64,000 nt of DNA. Source: Actinomadura rupiterrae (GTDB lineage Bacteria; Actinomycetota; Actinomycetes; Streptosporangiales; Streptosporangiaceae). Made by a program: the position numbers and the translations under genes. Under the pieces are notes generated by a model. It made no database searches, was not told the origin of the DNA, and saw nothing but the letters and a program-made list of their open reading frames with translations. Each line of letters opens with the position of its first letter. The stretch's first letter is position 1. Shown piece by piece: positions 1 through 9,036 of the stretch. The stretch lies in assembly GCF_024172125.1 (NCBI RefSeq), contig NZ_JAMZEA010000008.1:124001-188000 (forward strand), read 5' to 3'.

Positions 1-160
1 GCGCCGCTCCAGAACGGCGGCGTCCTCGCCGCCCGTCCTGACAACGATCCGGACATGCCCGCTGTTCCGAAAGGGGCAGGCGGGATCGGTCGCCCAAAGC
101 GGCGCGATCATCGACCTTGGTCGCTAGTACCCGTCCTGACCTGCGGCAAAGCTGGTCAGC

Positions 161-394
161 ATGAACGATCCGAAGGTCTATGACGGGTTGCAGTCAATGG
201 TGTTCTTCGCCGGCTTCTACGAGGGGCTGCTGCCCTTCGCCGCCAAGTACTTCGGCTGGACGCCGGTGCTGTCACTGCCGTCCTGGATGCCCTCGCCCGC
301 TTGGTGGATCGTCGCGACCGCCGCCCTCGTGGCCGCGGGCGTCCTGCTGGTCCTGCTCGACGTCGCCAAGAACCGCCGCTTCCCGGACGCATAG
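161..394 (+). CDS. Small single-pass membrane protein, unknown function
   Basis: A 77-residue protein that I do not recognise. It has a polar N-terminus, an aromatic and proline-rich middle (FGWTP, PSWMPSPAWW), one clear hydrophobic segment at about residues 50-67, and a short basic tail (KNRRF), which fits a small inner-membrane protein with a cytoplasmic C-terminus. Codon use is strongly G/C-ending like the neighbours. There is no strong Shine-Dalgarno sequence before the ATG. It stands alone on the plus strand ahead of a repeat field. Confidence 0.55.
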   Translation: MNDPKVYDGLQSMVFFAGFYEGLLPFAAKYFGWTPVLSLPSWMPSPAWWIVATAALVAAGVLLVLLDVAKNRRFPDA

Positions 395-887
395 CAAGGC
401 GCCGCCGCCCAAGCTCTTGGACGGCGGCGCAAGATCCGCGCGCGGAGCCCGGTTGCTCGCCTGCCGCGCCTTGAACGCCCGCCCAGCGGACGCACGCGTC
501 AGCGGGCACTGGCCTCGGCGGGCACTCGCCCCGCGGACGCTCGCCTCGACAGGCGCTCACTCTGCGGACGCTCGCCTGGGCAGGCGCTCACTCCGGCGGG
601 CACCCGCCTCGGCGCTCTCTCCCGTCATCCGGCACTGGCTCCGGCGCGCGCTCGCGTCGGCGGCCACTCGCCCCGGCAGGCACTCGCGTTGGCGCGCACT
701 TGCCTTGGCGGGCGCTGGCTCCGGCGGGCACTCCGTCGGCGGACGCTCTCGTTGGCAGGCGCTCGCTCTGCGGGCACCCGCGTCGGCGGGCGCTCGCTTC
801 GGGTGGTGCTCGCTTCGGCGGGGGCTCGCGTTGGCGGGCGCTCATTCCGTGGGCGCTTGCTCCGGTGGGTGCTCGTGTTGGGGGACG
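395..887. repeat. Degenerate 16-18 bp minisatellite field
   Basis: No convincing gene. From about 475 to 885 the sequence is a run of imperfect copies of a 16-18 bp unit resembling CGGCGGGCGCTCGCTT, with internal variants such as GGCACTCGCC and GGACGCTCGC. The field fills the gap between the small membrane gene and the 3' end of the EphD-like gene. Long open frames through it on both strands come from the lack of A/T and are not believed. Confidence 0.75.
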
Positions 888-3257
888 TTAGGTGGAGGGG
901 GCCTCCGGGAGGCGGGGGGTGTGGCGGTCGGTTGCGCGGCGGAGCATTCGGGCCAGTGCGCGGTTCGCGGACGGGGCCAGGCGGGAGATCGTCCGTCCCA
1001 CGCGGGCCTCGGCGGCCACCGGCACGACGGGGCGGTTGTGCCGGACGGCCTGGAGGATCGCCTGCGCAACTCGCTCGGGCGGGTATCCCCGGAGCGCGAA
1101 CGCCCGCGCCGCGGACTCCCGGAGCTCGTCGGCGGTCTCGGCGGACACCCCGACATAGCGGGTGCGGCGCGGGATCTCGGTGTTGATCACACCCGGGCAG
1201 ATCGCCGAGACGCCGATGCCCTCGTCCGCGAGCTCCTGCCGCAGGCACTCGCTGAGCTGCAGGACGGCGGCCTTGGTCGCCGAGTACGCGGCCACGTCGG
1301 CGCCCGGGACGAACGCGGCCATGGACGCCAGGTTCACCAGGTGCCCGCCCTCGCCGCGCGCGACCATCTGCGCGCCGAACAGGCGGCAGCCCCGGTACAC
1401 GCCGTCCAGGTTCACGGCGCGGATCCGGGCCCATTCGTGCTCGCCGGTCTCCAGCAGCGGTCCCGCCATGCCGATGCCCGCGTTGTTGACCACGACGTCC
1501 GGGACGCCGAAGGTCTCGCTCACGTATCCGGCGAAACGCTCCATGGCGTCAGGGTCGGCGACGTCCACGCCGTAGGGGTGCGCCTCGCCGAGGGGCACGG
1601 TGCCGGAGATCTCGTCCACGACGCGCTTGGCGGCGCCCTCGTCGATGTCGGCGACCACGACCGACGCGCCCTCGGCGGCGAACGCGCGGGCGGTCGCGCG
1701 GCCGATGCCGCTACCCGCACCCGTCACCACGACGAGCCGTCCCGTGTACTCGCCTCCGGGACGTCCGGCAGCACGCGCGCGCATGAGGTCGGGAGTGTCC
1801 GGGCCGCCCGCGAGGTGGTCGATGAACTCCGTGACCCAGTTCGCGATGCGGTCCGGGTGCGTGCGCGCGGCCCAGTGCCCGGCCGGGAGGCGCCGGACGT
1901 ACAGCGGGTCGGCGTGACCGCGCGCCGACAGGAGGACGTCCTGCGTCGCGTACCGGTCACGCGTGGGGACGATCAGCTGCACCGGCACGCGCGCCGTCCC
2001 CTGTCCTGACGAAAGCCGCATGATGTTGGCGCGGTACAGGCCGAGCCCGTTGCGCGCGTCCCGGCCGATCGTCGGCGCCGGATGCCCGGGCCGCGGCTCG
2101 CCGCCCTCAGCGCGCTTCAGCCCGCGCGCGAACGTCGCGGAGACGATCCGGGCGAGCGCCTCGCCCGTCCCGGGGGCCGCGAACACCGGCATGTAGGCGC
2201 TGCGCCGCGCCTGATCGAGGACGCGTCGTGTCCGGCGAGCCCTGTCCCGCGCCCGTCCGGCCCCTTCACGCAGCCCGCGCGTCCGCTCGGCCACCTCCCG
2301 AGCCCGCCCGACCACCTGCCAGGCAACCCCCTGCGCTCCTTCACGCCCACCCGCGCCTGCGCCTGCGCGCCCGGCCAGGCGCTCGAAGGCACGGCTGGCA
2401 CCGCGACCGCCGTCCCAGCGCCTACCTGCGCGGTCGGACGCCTGCTCAGACGCGCGGTCAGCACCGCGGCCCGTGTATGGCCCGCCCTCGCGGTCTCGCT
2501 CGCGTCCAGCCCCGTACGCGCCAGCGCCACCGGCCTCACCCTCTGCGGCCCTGCCGGCCCCGCCGGCCCCGCGCGCGGCGGCGCTGGCCGAGTCGCGCCC
2601 GGTGGAGCTATCGGCCTCGTGCGTGGCGGTACCTTCGGGCTCGCGCGCAGTAGTCCTGTCAGCTTCGCGCGCGGTAGCGCTGTCAGCCCCGGGCGCGGTG
2701 GCGCTGGCGGCTTTGCGGGCCTCGGCTAGGTCGGTGGCTTCTCGGGCGGGGCGTTCGTGGGCTCGGGTTTGGGGAACGTAGGCGCGGCCCGGCGGGTCGG
2801 CCGGGGTGCGGGCGGTCTCGCGGCGGACCCACTGGGCGACGTGTCGCCAGTCGGGGCCGGAGATCGAGGTGAAGGACGCGATCCGTCCCCAGAGGGGTCG
2901 GCCTGCCGGGTCGTCGGTGACGGCGGCCCAGCCCTGGACGGAGCCCCAGTCGTGGCCGACGAGGTGGACGGGCGCGTCGCCGCCGACGGCGTCGAGCACG
3001 GCGGCGAGGTCGCCGAGCAGCGCTTCCATCCGGTAGTCGTTCGGGTCCTCGGGCGTGGTGGACGCGCCGGCGCCGCGGACGTCGTAGGCGAGGACGCGGA
3101 AGCGCTGCGCGAGCATCTCCGCGACCTCGTCCCACACGGCGCTGGTGTCCGGATAGCCGTGCAGCAGCACGACCGTCGGCCGGTGCGCCTCCCCTCGCTC
3201 GCGCACGGCCAGCTCGACCTCGCCCGACCTCACCCTGTGATCCCGCACCGCGATCAC
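888..3257 (-). CDS. ephD: EphD-like alpha/beta hydrolase fused to short-chain dehydrogenase
   Basis: A 789-residue two-domain protein with the architecture of mycobacterial EphD. Residues 1-150 are an epoxide-hydrolase-type alpha/beta hydrolase: an LLHGYPD oxyanion motif near 31-37 and the nucleophile elbow GHDWGS with Asp near 103. The C-terminal ~285 residues are a classical SDR: VTGAGSGIG cofactor loop, NNAG, and a catalytic S...YSATK. Between the nucleophile elbow and the rest of the hydrolase lies an Ala/Arg/Glu/Gly-rich stretch of about 170 residues (roughly 165-335) without recognisable fold, where the cap domain should start. EphD homologues are about 590 residues, so this insertion explains the extra length. 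A role in lipid or xenobiotic metabolism is inferred from the family. It lies 61 bp downstream of the GyrI-like gene on the same strand. Confidence 0.85.
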   Translation of the reverse strand: MIAVRDHRVRSGEVELAVRERGEAHRPTVVLLHGYPDTSAVWDEVAEMLAQRFRVLAYDVRGAGASTTPEDPNDYRMEALLGDLAAVLDAVGGDAPVHLVGHDWGSVQGWAAVTDDPAGRPLWGRIASFTSISGPDWRHVAQWVRRETARTPADPPGRAYVPQTRAHERPAREATDLAEARKAASATAPGADSATAREADRTTAREPEGTATHEADSSTGRDSASAAARGAGGAGRAAEGEAGGAGAYGAGRERDREGGPYTGRGADRASEQASDRAGRRWDGGRGASRAFERLAGRAGAGAGGREGAQGVAWQVVGRAREVAERTRGLREGAGRARDRARRTRRVLDQARRSAYMPVFAAPGTGEALARIVSATFARGLKRAEGGEPRPGHPAPTIGRDARNGLGLYRANIMRLSSGQGTARVPVQLIVPTRDRYATQDVLLSARGHADPLYVRRLPAGHWAARTHPDRIANWVTEFIDHLAGGPDTPDLMRARAAGRPGGEYTGRLVVVTGAGSGIGRATARAFAAEGASVVVADIDEGAAKRVVDEISGTVPLGEAHPYGVDVADPDAMERFAGYVSETFGVPDVVVNNAGIGMAGPLLETGEHEWARIRAVNLDGVYRGCRLFGAQMVARGEGGHLVNLASMAAFVPGADVAAYSATKAAVLQLSECLRQELADEGIGVSAICPGVINTEIPRRTRYVGVSAETADELRESAARAFALRGYPPERVAQAILQAVRHNRPVVPVAAEARVGRTISRLAPSANRALARMLRRATDRHTPRLPEAPST
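2255..2765 (-). repeat. Low-complexity in-frame insertion in the EphD-like gene
   Basis: This stretch encodes a run of degenerate AREA/GRE/AAR/GAGG-like blocks inside the hydrolase domain of the EphD-like protein. It looks compositionally like the large insertion in the helicase at 44680-45775. Boundaries are approximate, set where hydrolase-like sequence stops (about residue 165) and resumes (QARRSAYMPVF, about residue 335). Confidence 0.6.
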
Positions 3258-3318
3258 CTTCTCCGTCGGAGGGTGCCCTTTCCGCGAACCTACGCCCGCA
3301 GCCCTCCGGGAGCGACCC

Positions 3319-3861
3319 TCACGCCCCGCCGGGACCGGCCGCCGCGACGGGCTGGCGCAGGACGGTCAGCTCGCCGAGGCTCAGGTAGACCTCGTGGTGC
3401 AGGCCCCGCCGGACGAGGTTCCGCTCGGCCATGAAGGCGTCCATGCGGGCGAGCGTGGCCGGTTCGTCCGCGTAGTCGCCGTGGTGCAGCACCTGGACGC
3501 ACCGTCCCACCGCGAACTCGGTCAGCTGGACCCGCGCGGCCGCCGGGAGCTTGGGCCGGACGGCGTCGAGCGCCCCTTCCACCCGCTCCGCGCCGAGATC
3601 GCCGTTCACCTTGAGGAACACGTGCCAGCGCCACTCGGCGCGCGGGACCTCCAGGGGCGGACGCTCGTCCTCGACCCACCAGCGTCCTTCGAGCGGCGCA
3701 CCGGCCGCGCCGGCGGCTCCGGCCACCGCGTACAGGGCCTCGACGGCGGCCGCGTGCTCCGGGCCTCCGGGCTCGCCGCGCCCGCTGACGGACAGGCCGC
3801 GGGCGGTGCCCAGCTCCACCAGGGCAGGCTCGTCGGTCGCCGCATACCAGGCATCGGTCAT
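3319..3861 (-). CDS. GyrI-like small-molecule-binding domain protein
   Basis: A 180-residue protein resembling the stand-alone GyrI-like (AraC/BacA effector-binding) family. It has a GRWWVED segment near residue 60, a WRWHVFLKVNGD strand, and the late FAVGRCVQVLHHGDY ... HEVYLS pattern of the duplicated SHS2-like fold. The upstream MerR gene overlaps it by four bases (ATGA), so the two are almost certainly cotranscribed, and MerR itself carries a related C-terminal domain. It probably binds the same or a similar ligand; the ligand is unknown. Confidence 0.75.
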   Translation of the reverse strand: MTDAWYAATDEPALVELGTARGLSVSGRGEPGGPEHAAAVEALYAVAGAAGAAGAPLEGRWWVEDERPPLEVPRAEWRWHVFLKVNGDLGAERVEGALDAVRPKLPAAARVQLTEFAVGRCVQVLHHGDYADEPATLARMDAFMAERNLVRRGLHHEVYLSLGELTVLRQPVAAAGPGGA

Positions 3862-4646
3862 CGTTCGTCCTCCAGTCTGATCTGCACACGCGTCACCAGC
3901 GCTTCCGGCGGCGTGTGGTTAGGGTCGGCGAGGTAGGTCTCCCGGGTCGTCCCGCCGGGGGTGTGGCCGTGGTCGGCGCACCAGGCCAGCAGCCCGTGCA
4001 CGACGAGGCCCACCTGGTCGAACGGCCCGACGTGGACGGCCGTCGCGAACGCCCCGCCGCCGAGCACCTCGCGGCGCGTCCCCGCCGGCGCGTCCGCCCC
4101 GTCCGGCAGGACGAAGGCGAGCGCGACGGGGATCTCCTCGGCGGGGTCCAGCGGGAACAGCCCGATCGCGGGCTCGGCGGGCACGACACCGGACAGGCGC
4201 GCGGCGCACCGTCCGATCGCGGGACCGATGTCCTCGAACGGCGCGGTGTCCCGCGCGACGGCGACCGTCCGGGCGGGTTCGTCCACGACGGTGACCGGCG
4301 GTGCGGGCAGCCCCTCGACGAGCAGGCGTTCCAGCACGTCCAGGGCGCGGCGGCGGCGCGCCAGCTCGGCGGCCTGCCGGTCCCGGACCTGCGCGAGCGG
4401 CGCCGCCGGGTCGTCCTCCGCCAGCGTCCGCGCGATCATCGGCAGCGGGACGTCCAGCGAGCGCAGCAGCCCGATCGCCAGCGCGTCCCGCGCCTGCCCG
4501 GGCCGGTAGTACCGGTAGCCGGACTCGGGATCGACGTGCGCGGGCGTCAGCAGCCCCAGCTCGTCGTAGTGCCGCAGCCGTTTCACGCTCAACCGGCACA
4601 GCCTCGCGAACCGGCCGATCGGCAGGAGATCTTCGCTCACCCCCAC
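3858..4646 (-). CDS. MerR-family transcriptional regulator with GyrI-like effector domain
   Basis: A 262-residue activator-type regulator. Residues 9-75 form the MerR winged helix: GRFARLCRLSVKRLRHYDEL, then the LLTPAHVDPESGYRYY wing typical of BmrR/multidrug MerR proteins. A dimerisation helix (about 80-120) follows, rich in Arg/Ala/Leu with ERLL. The C-terminal half (about 120-260) is a GyrI-like ligand-binding domain ending in RETYLADPNHTPPEALVTRVQIRL. It overlaps the downstream GyrI-like gene. The promoter region between it and the CapA-like gene is short (46 bp). A hydrophobic or cationic drug inducer is inferred from the family. Confidence 0.9.
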   Translation of the reverse strand: MGVSEDLLPIGRFARLCRLSVKRLRHYDELGLLTPAHVDPESGYRYYRPGQARDALAIGLLRSLDVPLPMIARTLAEDDPAAPLAQVRDRQAAELARRRRALDVLERLLVEGLPAPPVTVVDEPARTVAVARDTAPFEDIGPAIGRCAARLSGVVPAEPAIGLFPLDPAEEIPVALAFVLPDGADAPAGTRREVLGGGAFATAVHVGPFDQVGLVVHGLLAWCADHGHTPGGTTRETYLADPNHTPPEALVTRVQIRLEDER

Positions 4647-4692
4647 ACTGTCCCGCCTCCCTCAATGGGAGAGTCCAGCGGAGGGGTGCAGG

Positions 4693-5832
4693 TTAAGAAG
4701 GCTTGGCGGTCAGGCCGGTGCAGGCGCGGAGGCCGTTCCAGCGCTTGAGCTCGGCGGTCGCGGCCTGCCCGGTCATCAGGGTCGGGATGCCGCCGGAGAT
4801 GTGGGCGGGCTTCCAGGTGGCCTTGGCGACCTTCCCGCCGTCCAGGCGCAGCGTCAGGACGCCGGAGTTCGCCGTCGCCCCACTCGCCGACGAGAACACG
4901 AAGTTACCCATCCCGTAGTGGACGTACTTGCCGCGCATGTAGCCGCCGCCAAGTGGGACGTGCGCGTGCCCGCCGACCACGACGTCCGCGCCCGCCCCGA
5001 CCAGGGCCTTGGCGAGCTCCTGCTGGCGGGGCAGCGGGCAGTTCCGCATCTCCTGGCCCCAGTGCAGGTGGACGATCACGTAGTCGGACCCCTGCCGGGC
5101 CTCCTTGACGGCCTGGACGAGGCGCGGGACGTCCTTCGCGGACGCGAGCCCGCCCTTGTCGGCGGTGGCCGTCCACGCCTGGATGAGGTGGTCGTCCATC
5201 ACCTGCGTCGCGCCGACGACCGCGATCCGGTTGCCCTTCACGGTGAAGCGCGCCGGACGGTACGCCTCGTCGGCGTTCTTTCCGATCCCGACCACGGGGA
5301 AGCCGCTCTTCTTGATCGCGCGCAGCGAGTCGCGGAGGCCGCCTTCCATGTAGTCCATGCCGTGGTTGTTGGCCATGGAGACGGCGTCGACGCCGGCGGC
5401 CTTCAGCGCGGTGAACGCCGAGGGCGGGGCGCGGAAGGTGAACTCCTTGTTCGGGGCCTTCGTCCCGCCGGTGGTGATCGCCGTCTCCAGGTTGACCATG
5501 GCGAAGTCGGCGGCCTTCAAGGTCTTCGCGATCGGGCCGAGCGCGGTGGAGGGGGAGGCGAGCCGTCCGCGGAGGGAGCCCTCGAAGTGCGTGTCGCCGC
5601 CGAACGCGATCGTGATCGGCTGGCGTCCGGCGCCGGGCTGCTGGCCCGCACCGGGCTTGGGGGCCGTCCCGGACGCGGACGGCTTGCCCTTGCTGTCGGC
5701 GGACGCGTCGTTCCCGCCGTCCCCGCAGGCGGAGGCGGCGAGCGCGACCGCACAACCGACCGCCGCGAGCGCCAAGGCCCTCGTCCTCCGAGCACGCGAA
5801 ATCTGGCTGTACGCAGGGTGTCCGTCACGCAT
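4693..5832 (-). CDS. CapA-family lipoprotein (poly-gamma-glutamate/metallophosphatase-like)
   Basis: 379 residues from the ATG at 5832, chosen because an ideal lipoprotein signal follows: basic start, hydrophobic ALALAAVGCAVALAA, and lipobox ASAC near residue 35. A Ser/Gly/Lys-rich linker comes next, then the CapA (PGA_cap) fold: FGGDTHFEG, NLETAIT, DAVSMANNHGMDYM, the HLHWG block, and GGHAHVPLG with the C-terminal metal-site His pair. CapA homologues act at the cell surface in capsule polymer handling; here no capBC neighbours are present, so the substrate is open. The same frame stays open upstream into the catalase region but has no signal there. Confidence 0.88.
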   Translation of the reverse strand: MRDGHPAYSQISRARRTRALALAAVGCAVALAASACGDGGNDASADSKGKPSASGTAPKPGAGQQPGAGRQPITIAFGGDTHFEGSLRGRLASPSTALGPIAKTLKAADFAMVNLETAITTGGTKAPNKEFTFRAPPSAFTALKAAGVDAVSMANNHGMDYMEGGLRDSLRAIKKSGFPVVGIGKNADEAYRPARFTVKGNRIAVVGATQVMDDHLIQAWTATADKGGLASAKDVPRLVQAVKEARQGSDYVIVHLHWGQEMRNCPLPRQQELAKALVGAGADVVVGGHAHVPLGGGYMRGKYVHYGMGNFVFSSASGATANSGVLTLRLDGGKVAKATWKPAHISGGIPTLMTGQAATAELKRWNGLRACTGLTAKPS

Positions 5833-6126
5833 CGCGCCCGCACCTCCTTGATCGGCTCGGCCAAGGATGGCATGCGGGGCCGGATGCTCCGCCCGTTTCG
5901 GCCTGGCGATCGAACCTCCCGCGACCGTTCCTTTACCTGGTTCCACATGAAACATCAGCGGCACGGACCCGTACCAACCGCCCATCGAGGGCATACATCC
6001 AGGGGCACGACGGGAGCCCTTCACACCTCTTGGTGGTTCCTTTTCCAGGGTCGGCCGCTCCGCAGAACCCTTCACGGGTAGTGGCCCTGATCCGACGATC
6101 CGGCAGAGCAAGGAGGAAGCGCGCCC
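5833..6126. other. Divergent promoter region between capA-like gene and catalase
   Basis: About 290 bp between divergent genes. It is less G/C-rich than its surroundings from 5930 to 6060 and must contain both promoters. The catalase start has a good ribosome-binding site (AAGGAGG, 9 bases before the ATG). A parS-like palindrome sits at 5940-5953. No reliable -10/-35 pair could be assigned. Confidence 0.6.
5940..5953. promoter_or_regulatory. parS-like 14-bp palindrome
   Basis: GTTCCACATGAAAC matches the ParB-binding consensus GTTTCACGTGAAAC at 12 of 14 positions, and both changes keep the R/Y pattern of the palindrome. It may be a weak centromere site, or an operator for the flanking genes that resembles parS by chance. 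Confidence 0.35.
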
Positions 6127-7587
6127 ATGTCCGACAAGCGCATCGCGACCAACGACACCGGCAACCCGGCGCCCAGCCTGGAGCACTCGCAGTCCGTCGG
6201 CCCGAACGGCCCGCTGCTGTTCCAGGACCACTACCTGATCCAGAAGATGGCGCACTTCAACCGGGAGCGGGTGCCGGAACGGGTCGTGCACGCCAAGGGC
6301 GGCGGCGCCTACGGCGTCCTGGAGATCACCGAGGACGTCAGCCAGTTCACCAAGGCCGGGCTGTTCCAGAAGGGCGCCCGCACCGAGTCGCTCGTGCGGT
6401 TCTCCACGGTCGCGGGCGAGATGGGCGCGGCCGACTCGATGCGCGACCCGCGCGGCTTCGCGATGAAGTTCTACACGGACGAGGGCAACTACGACCTGGT
6501 CGGCAACAACACGCCGGTCTTCTTCGTCCGCGACCCGCAGAAGTTCAGCGACTTCATCCACAGCCAGAAGCGCCGCGCCGACACGCACCTGCACGACAAC
6601 AACATGCAGTGGGACTTCTGGACGCTGTCCCCCGAGTCGGCCCACCAGGTCACCATCCTGATGAGCGACCGCGGCACGCCCATGTCCTGGCGGCACATGC
6701 ACGGCTTCGGGTCGCACACCTTCCTCTGGTACAACGCCGGCGGGGAGCGGTTCTGGGTGAAGTACCACTTCAAGACCGACCAGGGCATCCGGAACTTCAC
6801 CGACGCCGAGGCCCAGGAGATGCGGTCCACCGACCCGGACGTGCACATCCGCGACCTGCACCAGGCGATCGACCGCGGCGAGTACCCGTCCTGGACGGTG
6901 AACGTGCAGGTCATGCCGTTCGCGGACGCCGCCGGCTACCGGTTCAACCCGTTCGACCTCACCAAGGTGTGGCCGCACTCCGACTACCCCGAGATCACCA
7001 TCGGGAAGTGGACGCTGAACCGGAATCCCGAGAACTACTTCGCCGAGATCGAGCAGGCGTCGTTCGAGCCGTCCGCGTTCGTGCCGGGTATCGGGCCGTC
7101 CCCGGACAAGATGCTCCAGGGCCGACTGTTCTCCTACCCGGACACGCACCGGCACCGCATCGGCGCGAACTACCTGCAACTCCCGGTGAACCGCCCGAAG
7201 AGCCGGGTCGACACCTACAACTTCGACGGCCCGATGACCTACGAGAACCCGACCGACCCGGTGTACGCGCCGAACTCGGCCGGCGGCCCGGTCGCGGCCG
7301 ACCCGTCCACCTGGTGGGGCGAGTCCTACGAGGTCGCGGGCGAGATCGTCCGGCACGCCTACGACCTGCACCGCGACGACGACGACTTCTCCCAGCCGCG
7401 CGCCCTGTGGGAACGCGTCATGACCGACACCGACCGCGAGCACCTCGTCACCAACATCGTCGGCCACGCCTCGGCGCCCGAGGTCACCTCCGACACCAAG
7501 AAGCGCGTCGTCGAGTACTGGCGCAACGTCCACAAGGACCTGGGCGACCGCGTCGCCAAGGGCCTCGGCGTGAACGGCACGTCCTGA
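6127..7587 (+). CDS. katA: Monofunctional haem catalase, small-subunit clade
   Basis: 486 residues, the usual length of clade 3 catalases that convert two hydrogen peroxide to water and oxygen in the cytoplasm. Visible motifs are the N-terminal LLFQDHYLIQKMAHFNRERV, the distal His in RVVHAKGGGAYG (about residue 55), FSTVAGEMG ... DPRGFAMKFYT, the catalytic Asn region in YDLVGNNTPVFFVRD, and the proximal haem-Tyr motif RLFSYPDTHRHR near residue 340. The ATG at 6127 is preceded by a strong ribosome-binding site. It is monocistronic; no regulator gene lies next to it. Confidence 0.97.
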   Translation: MSDKRIATNDTGNPAPSLEHSQSVGPNGPLLFQDHYLIQKMAHFNRERVPERVVHAKGGGAYGVLEITEDVSQFTKAGLFQKGARTESLVRFSTVAGEMGAADSMRDPRGFAMKFYTDEGNYDLVGNNTPVFFVRDPQKFSDFIHSQKRRADTHLHDNNMQWDFWTLSPESAHQVTILMSDRGTPMSWRHMHGFGSHTFLWYNAGGERFWVKYHFKTDQGIRNFTDAEAQEMRSTDPDVHIRDLHQAIDRGEYPSWTVNVQVMPFADAAGYRFNPFDLTKVWPHSDYPEITIGKWTLNRNPENYFAEIEQASFEPSAFVPGIGPSPDKMLQGRLFSYPDTHRHRIGANYLQLPVNRPKSRVDTYNFDGPMTYENPTDPVYAPNSAGGPVAADPSTWWGESYEVAGEIVRHAYDLHRDDDDFSQPRALWERVMTDTDREHLVTNIVGHASAPEVTSDTKKRVVEYWRNVHKDLGDRVAKGLGVNGTS

Positions 7588-7629
7588 CCGAAGCCGAGGG
7601 AGACCGCGCGGGTCTGGTGCGGACGCGTC

Positions 7630-8658
7630 CTAGGCGGTCTTGTGGGCCCCGATGGAACGCATCATCAGCGGCCAGGCGGTGTGCATCTCGACCTGCCAGT
7701 ACGCCCACTGGTGCCAGCCGTTGCCGTAGATGTGCGTGGTCACCGGGATCTTGAGCTGCTTCAGCCGGGCGGCCAGCGAGACGTTGGTCGCGCCCGCCGT
7801 CTGCTCGCTCACCCCGCCCGCGAGGCGCATCTTGACGTAGTCCCAGTCCTTGAAGGGCGGGTCGAGTGGACCGGGCTCGCCGGTCGTGCCGGACGACAGG
7901 TAGAGCCCGACGCCGCGCAGGTTCTTCGCCAGGACGTACGGGTCGTGCGCCTTCCAGTTGGCCATGTCGCCGGTCGGCGGCCCCCAGATCCGGAAGGGGT
8001 CGTCGCCCTTCGGGCCGAACGCGTAGCCCAGGGCCATCAGCACCGCGGGGATGCCCGGCTGCGTCAGGTGCACGATCCCGCTGAAGGACGCCGCGTACTT
8101 GAACAGGCCCTTGTGCCGCGCCGCGTAGGTGACCGCACCCTGCCCGCCGGACGAGATGCCCATCGCGGCCCGGTTCGTCCCGGCGCGGAAGTTGCGCTCC
8201 ATCAGCTGGACGACCTCACGGGTGTGGAAGGTCTCCCACTTGGGCGAACCGCCCTTCCCGTAGTTGAACCAGTCGGTGTACGACCCGTCCAGGCCGCCCT
8301 CCGGGAGGACGACCATCGCGTCCCATCCCGAGGCGACCTGCTCGATGTCGGTGCTGCGCGTCCAGGACTCGTAGTGGTCGGCGCCGCCGTGGTAGGCGTA
8401 CAGCACCGGCCACGTCCGGCCCGACGTCCGCGACCAGCCCTTCGGCGTGATCACCCGGACGCTCACGGTCTGCCGCAGCGACGGCGACTTCACCGACACG
8501 TCGAACGTCCGCGCGTCCACCCGCTTCTGCGCCACGATCGACGCCCCGGTGTCCGCCTTGCGCAGCCCTCCGGCCGCGTCCGCTGGGGCCGCGAGCCCAC
8601 CGGCCATAACGAGGGACGTCCCCAACAGCCCACCGGCCAGACGAAGGCCACGCGGCAT
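7630..8658 (-). CDS. Secreted antigen-85-like esterase
   Basis: 342 residues from the ATG at 8658 (a GTG two codons upstream is an equally good start). A Sec signal peptide with a clear AAPADA-AG cleavage site comes first. The mature part is an esterase/mycolyltransferase-type alpha/beta hydrolase: WPVLYAYHGG oxyanion strand, MVVLPEGG, the nucleophile motif AMGISSGGQGAVTYA (Ser near 195), and a late GWHQWAYWQ with the catalytic His. Homologues in non-mycolic actinomycetes are secreted esterases of unknown substrate. It converges with catalase across a 42-bp gap. Confidence 0.88.
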   Translation of the reverse strand: MPRGLRLAGGLLGTSLVMAGGLAAPADAAGGLRKADTGASIVAQKRVDARTFDVSVKSPSLRQTVSVRVITPKGWSRTSGRTWPVLYAYHGGADHYESWTRSTDIEQVASGWDAMVVLPEGGLDGSYTDWFNYGKGGSPKWETFHTREVVQLMERNFRAGTNRAAMGISSGGQGAVTYAARHKGLFKYAASFSGIVHLTQPGIPAVLMALGYAFGPKGDDPFRIWGPPTGDMANWKAHDPYVLAKNLRGVGLYLSSGTTGEPGPLDPPFKDWDYVKMRLAGGVSEQTAGATNVSLAARLKQLKIPVTTHIYGNGWHQWAYWQVEMHTAWPLMMRSIGAHKTA

Positions 8659-9036
8659 GCTCACGCTCCGATACCCGCCCGGCCCCGCACCGCAAGGCCG
8701 AAAACAACGCGAAGCCCCGTCCGATACCGGACGGGACCAGCGCGACGATAGCGGCCCGCTCCCGCAAAAGCACCAGAAAACCTGCCAATTCCCCCGGCCG
8801 ATTCCCCCAACACCTGAATCCCGCTCACGTTCCGCCCCCGCGCCGCAACCCCTGTTGATCTTCCTTGCCTTCATCACTCCCCGTGCACGCCACACCGCGA
8901 AAGATCACCTAGCAGCCGGGACAGCAAGGCTCGACGAGCGACGTAAGGACAGCGTCCGGGCACCGGGACGGCGCAAACATTGGGAGGAACGGCGCGTCCG
9001 GGCACCGGAACAGCGCCGTTCGGTCGCCTTCTCGGA
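8659..9036. other. Intergenic region with a short direct repeat
   Basis: 378 bp upstream of the esterase; both flanking genes are on the minus strand. An 8740-8900 stretch of lower G/C content probably holds the esterase promoter. A 15-bp direct repeat GCGTCCGGGCACCGG occurs at 8952 and 8994. No gene seen. Confidence 0.55.

Noticed and set aside
180..2009. A 609-codon plus-strand frame over repeats and the EphD-like gene
   Set aside because: Antisense to the SDR domain and composed of repeat-derived Arg/Ala/Gly; no start signal or domain.
4693..7533. A 946-codon minus-strand frame covering the catalase gene
   Set aside because: The part beyond 5832 is antisense to catalase. The lipoprotein signal fixes the real start at 5832.
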